A stretch of DNA of 12,988 nt from an uncultured Ellagibacter sp. (GCA_934661105.1 CAKUIV010000050.1:1-12988), one strand, 5' to 3'; positions 1 through 6,661 are shown, counted from the first letter of the stretch. The notes: generated by a model not told the origin, from the letters alone. Numbers and translations: made by a program.

Positions 1-208
1 CCTTATCGCCCGGCTTGAGTGCGCGCCCGTCGCGTATCGCTTCGGAAAGCGGCGTGTAACCTGCCTTCTCGGCCATGGCGATGGCGGCGGCGGCGCAGCG
101 GCGCTCCGTCTTGTTCTCCGAGATAAAATCGATGTAGTTAGCGGCCAGCCCCTCGAGCGCCTCGAGGTCGACCTCGTCGTATTTCTTCCATGCAACTTCG
201 TGTTCCAT
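1..208 (-). CDS. M18-family aminopeptidase, N-terminal fragment (cut by window edge)
   Basis: Reading the minus strand from an ATG at 208-206 gives 69 codons that stay open to the window edge. The start is supported by AAAGGA about 8 nt upstream. The visible residues include an early W7-K8-x-Y10, a helix ending in Y25-I-D-F28, then K33-T-E-R36, G50-Y51 and L64-K-P-G-D-K69. In M18 (aminopeptidase I/LAP4-like) zinc metallopeptidases the N-terminus has the same order: W-K, Y-x-x-F, KTERE, an alanine-rich helix, then LKPGDK. Such enzymes remove N-terminal residues from peptides in the cytoplasm. None of the metal ligands lie in the visible part, so the assignment rests only on N-terminal resemblance. 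The gene is divergent from the rubrerythrin gene. Confidence 0.7.
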   Translation of the reverse strand, partial: MEHEVAWKKYDEVDLEALEGLAANYIDFISENKTERRCAAAAIAMAEKAGYTPLSEAIRDGRALKPGDK

Positions 209-253
209 GCGATTCGTCCTTTCGCGATAAAAGGCTGCGTTCGTACGTCGAGC

Positions 254-259
254 ATTATA
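254..259 (-). promoter_or_regulatory. Putative -10 box of the aminopeptidase gene
   Basis: An exact TATAAT lies on the minus strand about 46 nt upstream of the aminopeptidase ATG. The hexamer 17 bp upstream (CGCGCT) does not resemble a -35 box, so the promoter is supported by the -10 and its position only. Confidence 0.45.
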
Positions 260-339
260 GTTCGCCCGCCTGCGCGAGCGCGCCGCCTTCGTCCGCATGT
301 GAACGTTTCGCGAAGGTGGGCGACGCGCGAAAACCGTCC

Positions 340-368
340 TTGCAAAAAAGTGGGATGATGGGTATAGT
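340..368 (+). promoter_or_regulatory. Rubrerythrin gene promoter
   Basis: TTGCAA (340-345) and TATAGT (363-368) are separated by exactly 17 bp, matching 4/6 and 5/6 positions of the housekeeping consensus. The predicted start site is near 375, inside the palindrome at 370-394. It is the only promoter in the window with both boxes recognisable. Confidence 0.7.
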
Positions 369-369
369 A

Positions 370-394
370 CTTATTGAGATAAGTTCTCAATAAG
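370..394 (+). promoter_or_regulatory. Fur/PerR-like operator over the rubrerythrin start site
   Basis: A perfect inverted repeat with 10-bp arms (CTTATTGAGA and TCTCAATAAG) around a 5-nt centre (TAAGT). The inner part has TGAGA-N5-TCTCA, which is the outer half-site pattern and spacing of the 15-bp Fur-family 7-1-7 consensus (TGAGAATNATTCTCA). It begins one base after the -10 box and covers the predicted start site, a classical repressor position. Fur-family repressors, especially PerR, commonly control rubrerythrins. Which family member binds cannot be decided from the site. Confidence 0.65.
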
Positions 395-452
395 AGAATT
401 ATCAAGACGAGACGATAACCCGCACGAAGAAACGCCAACGAGAGGGGCACTC

Positions 453-1061
453 ATGAATCTTCGCAATGAACTTCCCACCGCCGAGAACTCCAGCAACTTC
501 AACGCCGTCTCCGGCGCAACGACCAAGGCCGGCTCCACGCTCGAGAACCTGAAGGCCGCCGTCGCGGGCGAAACCGGTGCATCCGCCAAGTACGCCGCTT
601 TCGCCAAGTACGCGAAGGAAAAGGGCTTCGACCAGCTCGCGCGCCTGTGGGAGGCCACTTCCGCCGCTGAGCAGATCCACATCAACCTCGAGGCTTCGCT
701 CGTCGAGGCCGAAGAGCCCGGCTACGTCCGCCCGACCGCCGAGGCGCCGGCTCCCGAAGCGGTCGACCTGAACCTTATCGCTTCCGCCAACGGCGAGATC
801 TTCGAGACCTCCGATATGTACCCGTCCTTCATCAAGAAGGCCCAGGAAGAGGGCAACGCCAAGGCCGTCAAGGTGTTCACCAAGGCCAAGCTCGCCGAAG
901 CCGTCCATGCTGAGAAGTATCTCGAGGCCTACAACAACATCGACGCCGCCGACGACGACGCCTATTACCTCTGCCCGGGTTGCGGCTACATCCACAAGGG
1001 CGACGATTTCGAGAAGTGCCCGATCTGCGGCGCTCCGAAGTCGAAGTTCCAGCGCTTCTAG
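453..1061 (+). CDS. rbr: Rubrerythrin (diiron peroxidase with rubredoxin domain)
   Basis: A 202-aa cytoplasmic non-haem iron protein that reduces hydrogen peroxide using electrons passed through its rubredoxin domain, a main oxidative-stress enzyme of anaerobes. Residues about 28-165 form the ferritin-like four-helix domain. Counting against the well-known Desulfovibrio protein, all diiron ligands are present: E40, E73, H76 (E73-Q-I-H76), E115, E118, E149 and H152 (E149-A-V-H152). The C-terminal rubredoxin-like domain has C174-P-G-C177 and C189-P-I-C192. The first 20 or so residues are an extension relative to the Desulfovibrio protein. The start at 453 is supported by AGAGGGG at 441-447. The gene has its own promoter and Fur-like operator upstream and a strong terminator downstream, so it is probably monocistronic and induced by peroxide or metal limitation. 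Confidence 0.95.
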   Translation: MNLRNELPTAENSSNFNAVSGATTKAGSTLENLKAAVAGETGASAKYAAFAKYAKEKGFDQLARLWEATSAAEQIHINLEASLVEAEEPGYVRPTAEAPAPEAVDLNLIASANGEIFETSDMYPSFIKKAQEEGNAKAVKVFTKAKLAEAVHAEKYLEAYNNIDAADDDAYYLCPGCGYIHKGDDFEKCPICGAPKSKFQRF

Positions 1062-1101
1062 GAACAAGCGCGGCCGAACGCCATGGCTGCGTGATCGAGG
1101 G

Positions 1102-1140
1102 AAAGCCGGATTCACGGGGTGCCGTGGATCCGGCTTTTCT
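1102..1140 (+). terminator. Rho-independent terminator after rubrerythrin
   Basis: The arm 1105-1117 pairs with 1122-1134 as a 13-bp stem with one G-T pair and a 4-nt GGTG loop. It is extended by three A-T pairs and followed by TTTTCT. It lies 41 nt after the rubrerythrin stop. Confidence 0.9.
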
Positions 1141-1181
1141 GCTTCTGGTGTGCAAATCGACGTTGTGCTGTGGGCTGCTTT

Positions 1182-1187
1182 TATAAT
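1182..1187 (+). promoter_or_regulatory. Putative -10 box of the flippase-like gene
   Basis: An exact TATAAT ends 37 nt before the ATG at 1225 and just after the rubrerythrin terminator. No acceptable -35 box lies at 16-18 bp. The predicted start near 1194 argues against the long upstream extension of the reading frame. Confidence 0.5.
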
Positions 1188-1224
1188 CGTGTGCGAGAAA
1201 CGAACGAAGGGACGCACCCTCTTT

Positions 1225-2790
1225 ATGGCACGTGGTACAAACGAAACAGAGGCAACGGCGAGGCATGCCCGCGGCGCGAAGGCGCCTCGAAGGACCCCGA
1301 AAAGCGAAAAGCCGCACAAGCCGCACAAGCAGAATTTCATCGCGCGCGCGATCAACGGGTGGTGCAACCGCCTTCTCGGCGCGGTGACCGAAGGCGACTT
1401 CGCCGACCAGCCCGCCGAATACGCCTCGCACCGCACCACGCGCGACTACCTTTGCAACAGCATCGGCACCGGCGCGTGGGGCATGGTGTTCCCCGTGCTC
1501 ACGGTTGTGGTCACTCAGCTTGTGGGGGTGGAGCTCGCCGGCATGTTCTCGCTTGCGTTCGTCACGGGGTCGCTTCTCATGATCCTCGCGAACTACGGCG
1601 TGCGCACGTTCCAGATTTCCGACCTCGCCGAGGCGCATTCGTTCTCGGACTACCAGGTGAATCGTTGGATAACGTGCGCCGTCATGCTTGTCGTCGGCTG
1701 GATCTACTGCTCGATACGCGGGTATGCGGGCGAGATGTTCGTCATCAGCATGGGCGTGTACGTCTACAAGATGGTCGACGGCCTGGCAGATGTCTATGAG
1801 GGTCGTTTGCAACAGAAGGACAAGCTCTACCTTGCGGGTATTTCCCAGGCGTTCCGCTCGGTGGTGGTGCTCGTCGTGTTTTCGATTGCCCTGTTCGTCA
1901 CGCGCAGCGTCGGCGTGTCCTGCATCGCCATGGCCGTTGCCGCCTGCGCGACGTTCGTCGTGCTGACGCTCCCGCTTGCCATCTGGGAGACTCCCAAGTC
2001 GGAACGCGCGACCACGCAAAGCGTCGTCGCGCTGTTCAAGCAGTGCGCACCGTTGTTCATCGCGCTGTTTCTGTATTCGCTCATCGACAACATGCCGAAG
2101 TTCGTTATGGAAGGCGTGCTTTCCTACGACAACCAGCTGTATTACAACGCGCTGTACTTCCCGGCCATGGGCATTCTCCTCACCGCGCAGCTCATCTACA
2201 AGCCGATGCTCGTGAAGATGGCCGCCGTGTGGGCCGATCCCGACAAGCGCAAGCGCTTCGACCTCATCATCGTCGTGATGATCGCCGTCATCGTCGGCAT
2301 AACGGCGGTGGTGGCGCTCGTCATGGGATGGATCGGCATCACCGTGATGAGCTTCCTCTACGGAGTCGACTTCGAGCAGTTCCGCGGTTTGTGCTTCATC
2401 ATGCTTGCCGCGGGCGGCGTGACGGCGTGCATCGACTTCCTCTATCAGGTGGTCACGGTGCTCCGCCAACAGAAGACGGTAACCAAGCTCTATCTCATCA
2501 CATTCGGGTTCTCCCTGTTCGTGCCCACGTTGCTCGTGAACTTCACTGGACTTCCGGGGTCGGTCATCGGGTATCTCATCGTGATGATGATCCTTCTCGT
2601 GCTTCTCGTTTGGGAATACGGCAAGGTCCGCATCGCCTTGGGCGAGCGCGACAAGAAGGCCGCCGCCGCCGAGGCCGAGCGCGTGGTCGCCCATGCGGTG
2701 AGCGATTCCACGCTTGGGTTCGACCCTGCGCCCGCTTCGCGCCCCTCGCGTGGCAAGGACGGTTCGAACGGGGGCGGGCGCCGTCGTTAG
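1225..2790 (+). CDS. Polysaccharide-flippase-like integral membrane protein
   Basis: A 521-aa protein with roughly 12-13 hydrophobic helices (about 79-103, 105-123, 149-165, 169-186, 208-227, 231-253, 274-287, 305-326, 347-381, 388-410, 422-442 and 446-466). Size, helix number and the early segments resemble the Wzx/MurJ-type branch of the MOP exporter superfamily, which flips lipid-linked sugars across the cytoplasmic membrane. No catalytic motif exists to prove this. The first ~45 residues are a strongly basic, low-complexity tail (many K, R, H, P), and the last ~50 residues are also charged and end in GGGRRR; both are probably cytoplasmic. ATG 1225 is chosen because it lies about 31 nt after the predicted transcription start; GAAGGGA 12 nt upstream is a rather distant ribosome site. 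The frame is open much further upstream, but only across the rubrerythrin gene. A nearby glycosyltransferase (4573-5802) fits an envelope-polysaccharide role but is on the other strand. Substrate unknown. Confidence 0.75.
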   Translation: MARGTNETEATARHARGAKAPRRTPKSEKPHKPHKQNFIARAINGWCNRLLGAVTEGDFADQPAEYASHRTTRDYLCNSIGTGAWGMVFPVLTVVVTQLVGVELAGMFSLAFVTGSLLMILANYGVRTFQISDLAEAHSFSDYQVNRWITCAVMLVVGWIYCSIRGYAGEMFVISMGVYVYKMVDGLADVYEGRLQQKDKLYLAGISQAFRSVVVLVVFSIALFVTRSVGVSCIAMAVAACATFVVLTLPLAIWETPKSERATTQSVVALFKQCAPLFIALFLYSLIDNMPKFVMEGVLSYDNQLYYNALYFPAMGILLTAQLIYKPMLVKMAAVWADPDKRKRFDLIIVVMIAVIVGITAVVALVMGWIGITVMSFLYGVDFEQFRGLCFIMLAAGGVTACIDFLYQVVTVLRQQKTVTKLYLITFGFSLFVPTLLVNFTGLPGSVIGYLIVMMILLVLLVWEYGKVRIALGERDKKAAAAEAERVVAHAVSDSTLGFDPAPASRPSRGKDGSNGGGRRR

Positions 2791-2853
2791 GCGGGCCTCC
2801 TTCGGCCGCTCACGTGCGGGTTTTCGAAAATGAGGAGCTTTTTGCCGCATAAT

Positions 2854-2874
2854 CGCCCGCGGCGTGCGCGGGCG
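2854..2874 (+). repeat. GC-rich perfect inverted repeat upstream of the guaB -10 box
   Basis: CGCCCGCG (2854-2861) and CGCGGGCG (2867-2874) are exact reverse complements around a 5-nt GCGTG centre. The repeat occupies the place of the -35 box and the -35/-10 spacer and ends 4 bp before TATAAT. There is no T-run behind it, so it is not a convincing terminator. An operator for a dimeric regulator is possible. Confidence 0.5.
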
Positions 2875-2878
2875 TGGC

Positions 2879-2884
2879 TATAAT
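2879..2884 (+). promoter_or_regulatory. Putative -10 box of guaB
   Basis: An exact TATAAT lies 51 nt before the guaB ATG. The -35 position is taken by one arm of the GC-rich inverted repeat and does not resemble the consensus. Confidence 0.5.
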
Positions 2885-2935
2885 TGCCAACAACCTATCT
2901 GCTCACCTTTAGTCCAGCGAAGGAGTCATTTTCCC

Positions 2936-4453
2936 ATGGCATACTATTACGACGAGCCGTCACGCACGTTCAACGAGTACCTTTTGGTTCCGGGCCACAC
3001 GCCCTCCACGTGCATTCCTACGTCGGTGAGCCTGAAAACCCCGCTGGTCAAGTACCGCAAGGGCGAAGAGGAATGCCCGCTTTCGCTGAACATCCCCATG
3101 GTGAGCGCCATCATGGCCGCCGTTTCCGATGACAACATGGCCGTGGCGCTCGCCACGGAGGGCGGCCTGTCGTTCATCTACGGCAACCAGACCATCGAGC
3201 AGGAAGCCGCCATGGTGGCTCGCGTGAAGAACTACAAGGCCGGCTTCGTCGAATCCGACGCCAACCTTTCGCCCGAAACGACGCTCGACGAGGTTGTGGC
3301 GCTGAAGGAGAAGACCGGGCATTCCACCATGCCCGTCACCGACGACGGCACGGCTCACGGCAAGCTGCTCGGCGTGGTGACCGAACGCGATTACCGCCTG
3401 TCCCGCATGACCGGCGACGAAAAGGTCTCCGAGTTCATGACGCCGCGCGAAAAGCTCATCGTCGCGCCGGCCGACACCTCGCTTAAGGTTGCCAACGACA
3501 TCATCTGGGACCACAAGCTCAATTCGCTGCCCCTCGTGAACGACGACGACACGCTCGCCTACATGGTTTTCCGCAAGGACTACGATTCGCATAAGTCGAA
3601 CCCGCTTGAGATGCTCGACGAGCATAAGCGCTACATGGTCGGCGCGGGCATCAACTCGCGCGACTACGCCGAGCGTGTTCCGGCTCTGGTCGAGGCAGGC
3701 GTCGACGTGCTCTGCATCGACTCTTCCGAAGGCTATTCCGACTGGCAGAAGATGACGATCGAATGGGTGCGCGAGCACTACGGCGATTCGGTGAAGATCG
3801 GTGCCGGCAACGTGGTCGACGGTGAGGGCTTCCGCTTCCTGGCCGAGGCGGGCGCCGACTTCGTGAAGATCGGCATCGGCGGCGGCTCCATCTGCATCAC
3901 GCGCGAAACGAAGGGCATCGGCCGCGGCCAGGCGACGGCTACGATCGAGGTCGCGAAGGCTCGCGACGAGTACTTCAAGGAGACCGGCATCTACGTGCCG
4001 ATCTGCTCGGACGGCGGCATCGTGTACGACCACCACATCTCGCTTGCGCTCGCCATGGGCGCCGACTTCGTCATGCTCGGCCGCTACTTCGCCCGCTTCG
4101 ACGAGTCCCCCTCGGCGAAGGTCATGGTGAACGGCACGTACATGAAGGAATACTGGGGCGAGGGCTCGGCCCGCGCTCGCAACTGGGGCCGTTACGACCT
4201 GGGCGGCAAGAAGTCGCTCAGCTTCGAGGAGGGCGTCGATTCCTACGTGCCCTACGCCGGCCCGCTCAAGGACAACATCGCGGTCACGCTGCTCAAGATC
4301 AAGTCGACCATGTGCAACTGCGGCGCGCTCACCATTCCCGAGTTCCAGGACAAGGCGAAGCTCACCGTCATCAGCTCCACGTCGATCGTCGAGGGCGGCG
4401 CGCACGACGTGCTCCTGAAGGACAAGGCGCCCTACGCTTCCAACATGCGCTAG
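2936..4453 (+). CDS. guaB: IMP dehydrogenase
   Basis: A 505-aa cytoplasmic enzyme that oxidises IMP to XMP with NAD+, the committing step of guanine nucleotide synthesis. The (beta/alpha)8 barrel is interrupted at about 104-220 by two CBS domains, which usually bind purine nucleotides. Seen motifs are the catalytic loop G314-I-G-G-G-S-I-C320-I-T-R with the nucleophilic cysteine, the phosphate-binding D359-G-G361, the G-R-Y-F-A-R segment after A372-M-G-A-D-F-V-M-L, the R419-Y420 dyad of the mobile flap, and E432-G-V-D-S-Y-V-P-Y-A-G. The loop reads GIGGGS rather than GIGPGS, and the flap lacks the usual RGMGSLGAM pattern. This matches a distinct IMPDH subgroup I recall from Clostridia and Coriobacteriia. 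The ATG at 2936 has AAGGAG 10 nt upstream. It has its own -10 box and ends at a strong terminator, so it is probably a single-gene unit. Confidence 0.93.
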   Translation: MAYYYDEPSRTFNEYLLVPGHTPSTCIPTSVSLKTPLVKYRKGEEECPLSLNIPMVSAIMAAVSDDNMAVALATEGGLSFIYGNQTIEQEAAMVARVKNYKAGFVESDANLSPETTLDEVVALKEKTGHSTMPVTDDGTAHGKLLGVVTERDYRLSRMTGDEKVSEFMTPREKLIVAPADTSLKVANDIIWDHKLNSLPLVNDDDTLAYMVFRKDYDSHKSNPLEMLDEHKRYMVGAGINSRDYAERVPALVEAGVDVLCIDSSEGYSDWQKMTIEWVREHYGDSVKIGAGNVVDGEGFRFLAEAGADFVKIGIGGGSICITRETKGIGRGQATATIEVAKARDEYFKETGIYVPICSDGGIVYDHHISLALAMGADFVMLGRYFARFDESPSAKVMVNGTYMKEYWGEGSARARNWGRYDLGGKKSLSFEEGVDSYVPYAGPLKDNIAVTLLKIKSTMCNCGALTIPEFQDKAKLTVISSTSIVEGGAHDVLLKDKAPYASNMR

Positions 4454-4475
4454 CGCGCAATCGTGACGCTCGATG

Positions 4476-4508
4476 AAGAAAGCGGCCGTAAGGGCCGCTT
4501 TCTTTTTT
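4476..4508. terminator. Bidirectional terminator between guaB and the glycosyltransferase gene
   Basis: A perfect 12-bp stem (4476-4487 with 4493-4504) around GTAAG. On the plus strand it is followed by TCTTTTTT for guaB. On the minus strand the same stem ends in TTTCTT, so it can also end the convergent glycosyltransferase transcript. The rest of the gap to 4573 shows nothing else. Confidence 0.92.
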
Positions 4509-4572
4509 CGTCGTGGTGGGAAAACGGCTGTGCCTGGTGTCTTCGCGTGCCACGGATGCCTTGCTGGCGTCG

Positions 4573-5802
4573 CTACTGCGCGATGAGTTTCGCGGCGAGC
4601 CCCGCCCAGGTCACGTGCTCGATACCCCCGAACGCTTCGGGACGAGGGTCGGGCGCTGCCGCGGCCTCGTCTATCGCTTCGGCCAGGCGCGCTTCGAAGG
4701 CGGGCAGGTCGGCTTCAAGGGGCTCGTCGACGCTTTCCATGCGGGGAGGCTCGACGTACCAGACGGGTGCTGCTGGGATAGTTTCGCCGATCCAGGGGCG
4801 AATGCCCGGCAGGTCGGTGACGACGGCCTTGCAACCGCAGGCAAGCGCCTCGATCACCACGAGGGGAAGTCCCTCGAAAAACGAGGGGAGCACGAACACG
4901 TCTGCGGATCGGTAGAGGTCGGCAAGGCGGCTTTGCCCGACCTTGCCGGGGAAGTCGAACCGATGGCGCGACGTTTGCGCGCACGTTACGAGCTCGCTGT
5001 ATTCAGCTTCGTCGTTATGACCTCCGATCAGGCAAAACTCGATTTTTTCGGGAGGCGTTCGCAAAAGGTCGACGCATTCGATCAAACAGCCGATGCCTTT
5101 CTTGCGCCATATCTTTCCCGCATACGCCACGCGAATCGGGTCGCCGCTTCGGCGCTTGCGGCGACCGGTTCGGCTGAAAAGCGCGTCGTTGTAGCCCGAT
5201 CCCACCACGCGCACGCGCGCTTCGTCGATGCCGTACGTCTCGACGATTTCTCGCTTCTGCGCATCGTGCAGCGCGAAGACGCAGTCAAGGGCGCGGACGT
5301 GCTCGATGATGAAATCCCGCTCAAGGGAGTGCTTTCCCATTTGGCGCAAATCGGTGCTATGGCAGATGCCGCGTATGCTTGGCCGCGCGCAGCCGCGCTC
5401 GGCGGCGACCTCCTGCAGCGTTTCGGCCGCCTGCGCGGACGCGAGATAGAGATGGTGGGTGAGCACGATGTCGGGGAAAGAGCTTTGGCACGCTTCTCGT
5501 ATCGCCTTGTCGAAGGCGCGCTTGAACCGGGCGACCATCTCGGGGGTCATGTCGCGATAGCGAGTTGCCGTATACGGCATCTGGTCGCTCATGCCGCATA
5601 CGGGGAAGGGGAGGCTGTCGGTCCGGAAACGCACGGGATGGAAGTCGACGTCATCAGGCAAGGCGGGCGCGTCGTCGCGATCGATGCCCGCGATGAGCGC
5701 GACCTTGTGTCCCGCCTGGGCAAGGCCGCGCACGGTTTCCGCAACGTAAACGCCGCTTCCGGTGCTATCGGGTTTCTGCGCGGTGATGACCAGGATGTTC
5801 AT
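4573..5802 (-). CDS. GT4-family glycosyltransferase
   Basis: A 409-aa GT-B-fold retaining glycosyltransferase expected to move a sugar from an activated nucleotide donor to a lipid, glycan or small acceptor at the cytoplasmic face. The N-terminal Rossmann half starts MNILVITAQ and has the acceptor-side G15-S-G-V-Y motif followed by helix A21-E-T-V-R-G-L-A-Q-A-G-H. H149-S-T-D lies near the interdomain region. The C-terminal half has R224-V-A-Y-A-G-K230 with K234-K235, V304-L-P-S and the diagnostic E-x7-E motif (E310 and E318), then G323 and D330. The ATG at 5802 is chosen over one 81 nt upstream because MNILVI starts the fold and GAGGAG lies 9 nt upstream. It follows engB on the same strand by 106 nt with a hairpin between, so it may be co-transcribed. 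Acceptor and donor are unknown; envelope glycan or glycolipid synthesis is the likely setting. Confidence 0.85.
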   Translation of the reverse strand: MNILVITAQKPDSTGSGVYVAETVRGLAQAGHKVALIAGIDRDDAPALPDDVDFHPVRFRTDSLPFPVCGMSDQMPYTATRYRDMTPEMVARFKRAFDKAIREACQSSFPDIVLTHHLYLASAQAAETLQEVAAERGCARPSIRGICHSTDLRQMGKHSLERDFIIEHVRALDCVFALHDAQKREIVETYGIDEARVRVVGSGYNDALFSRTGRRKRRSGDPIRVAYAGKIWRKKGIGCLIECVDLLRTPPEKIEFCLIGGHNDEAEYSELVTCAQTSRHRFDFPGKVGQSRLADLYRSADVFVLPSFFEGLPLVVIEALACGCKAVVTDLPGIRPWIGETIPAAPVWYVEPPRMESVDEPLEADLPAFEARLAEAIDEAAAAPDPRPEAFGGIEHVTWAGLAAKLIAQ

Positions 5803-5842
5803 GGGGAGTCGCTCCTCTTCGATCGAAGTCGGCTTTGCGCCT

Positions 5843-5874
5843 GCCTGTGCGCAGGCTCTCGGTTGCGCACAGGC
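5843..5874 (-). repeat. Perfect inverted repeat between engB and the glycosyltransferase gene
   Basis: Arms GCCTGTGCGCA (5843-5853) and TGCGCACAGGC (5864-5874) are exact reverse complements with a 10-nt loop. Neither strand has a T-run behind it, so it is not a standard terminator. It could be an RNA hairpin within an engB-glycosyltransferase transcript, or a DNA site upstream of the glycosyltransferase gene. Confidence 0.6.
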
Positions 5875-5908
5875 CGAGGGCACGGTTGCATTCGGCCGGC
5901 CGGGCCGT

Positions 5909-6496
5909 TTAAGCCTCGGTCACGTACTGCTCGATCAGGCGGCGCAGCTCGTCGATGCCGGTTCCGTTTGCCGACGATGTCACGATGAACGGAATGTCTT
6001 TCGGGAGGTCGAGCTTCTTGCGGATGGCGGCCGCTTGGCGCATCGAAGCCTGCTTGGACAGCTTGTCTGCCTTCGTAAGCGCGATCGCGAAGGGAAAATC
6101 GTTTTCCCAGAGGAATTTCGCCATGTGGACGTCGAGGGCGGAGGGGTCGTGGCGGATATCGATAAGGGATACGACCAGGGAGAATCGGCGGTCTTGGTTG
6201 AAATAACCCTCGATCAGCTCAGACCAGCGCCCCTTTTCGGATTTGGCCACCTTCGCGTACCCGTATCCGGGCAGATCGACGAAATCGACGCCGTCGACGT
6301 CGTAGAAGTTGATGGTCGCGGTTTTGCCGGGCGTTTGGGACACCTTGGCAAGCCCCTTGCGGAACATGATCTTGTTGAGAATCGATGACTTGCCCACGTT
6401 CGAGCGCCCAGCGAAGGAAACCTCGGGGCGGGTCGAGGCGGGAAGCTGAGATGAAGTTCCGTAGGCCGCTTTGAATGATGCGATATGGTAGTTCAT
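5909..6496 (-). CDS. engB: Ribosome-assembly GTPase EngB/YsxC (YihA)
   Basis: A 195-aa TrmE-Era-EngA-EngB-Septin-class GTPase that assists late assembly of the 50S ribosomal subunit; it is essential in several bacteria. All G motifs are visible: G1 G30-R-S-N-V-G-K-S37, G2 threonine around T59 in the G57-K-T-A-T-I-N stretch, G3 D74-L-P-G-Y-G79, G4 T141-K-A-D144 and G5 S174-S-A-N-G-T-G. The length is normal for the family, which is a single G domain without extra domains. The ATG at 6496 has AAGGG about 11 nt upstream. It is divergent from the LytTR regulator gene and upstream of the glycosyltransferase gene on the same strand. Confidence 0.95.
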   Translation of the reverse strand: MNYHIASFKAAYGTSSQLPASTRPEVSFAGRSNVGKSSILNKIMFRKGLAKVSQTPGKTATINFYDVDGVDFVDLPGYGYAKVAKSEKGRWSELIEGYFNQDRRFSLVVSLIDIRHDPSALDVHMAKFLWENDFPFAIALTKADKLSKQASMRQAAAIRKKLDLPKDIPFIVTSSANGTGIDELRRLIEQYVTEA

Positions 6497-6515
6497 GGAA
6501 GGTTCCCTTTCTCGT

Positions 6516-6529
6516 CATGTGCGCACATG
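6516..6529. promoter_or_regulatory. 14-bp perfect palindrome upstream of engB
   Basis: CATGTGCGCACATG reads the same on both strands and lies 20 bp upstream of the engB ATG. On the minus strand a possible extended -10 (TG-G-TACCAT, 6527-6535) overlaps its edge, so the palindrome would sit at or just downstream of the engB start site. Its TGTGCGCA core recurs in both arms of the repeat at 5843-5874. Confidence 0.4.
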
Positions 6530-6601
6530 GTACCAGATGGCACATGCGGATGACGCACGCCGATTCGCCAGGAGGCGCGGTGGGCGGTGACGCGACTTGT
6601 G

Positions 6602-6607
6602 TATAAT
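6602..6607 (+). promoter_or_regulatory. Putative -10 box of the two-component operon
   Basis: An exact TATAAT lies 54 nt before the response-regulator ATG, within an imperfect dyad whose ends are GTGT and ACAC (6599-6614). The -35 region is G-rich and unlike the consensus. I noticed no LytTR-type direct repeats upstream. Confidence 0.5.
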
Positions 6608-6661
6608 TGCACACGTCCGATATTACGGGAACGAGCTTTGGGGAAAGCTGCGATTGCTTCG

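Noticed and set aside
163..176. 14-bp palindrome CGAGGTCGACCTCG
   Set aside because: It lies inside the aminopeptidase coding region and follows from Glu/Val/Asp/Leu codons; no regulatory context.
907..1224. Upstream extension of the flippase-like reading frame
   Set aside because: It would overlap the rubrerythrin gene and its terminator; the -10 box at 1182 places the transcript start downstream.
2806..2824. Possible terminator after the flippase-like gene (CCGC/GCGG followed by GTTTT)
   Set aside because: The stem is only 4 bp with a 6-nt loop, too weak to call.
877..2850. A 657-codon minus-strand frame across the rubrerythrin end and the flippase-like gene
   Set aside because: His/Asp/Arg-rich translation typical of the antisense of a membrane-protein gene; it crosses a terminator and two real genes.
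2960..4405. A 481-codon open frame antisense to guaB
   Set aside because: Shadow of guaB codon bias; no fold-like hydrophobic pattern or motif, and it lacks a ribosome site.
4513..5988. A 491-codon plus-strand frame over the glycosyltransferase gene
   Set aside because: The minus-strand frame carries the E-x7-E motif and a proper start with GAGGAG; the plus frame has no motif.
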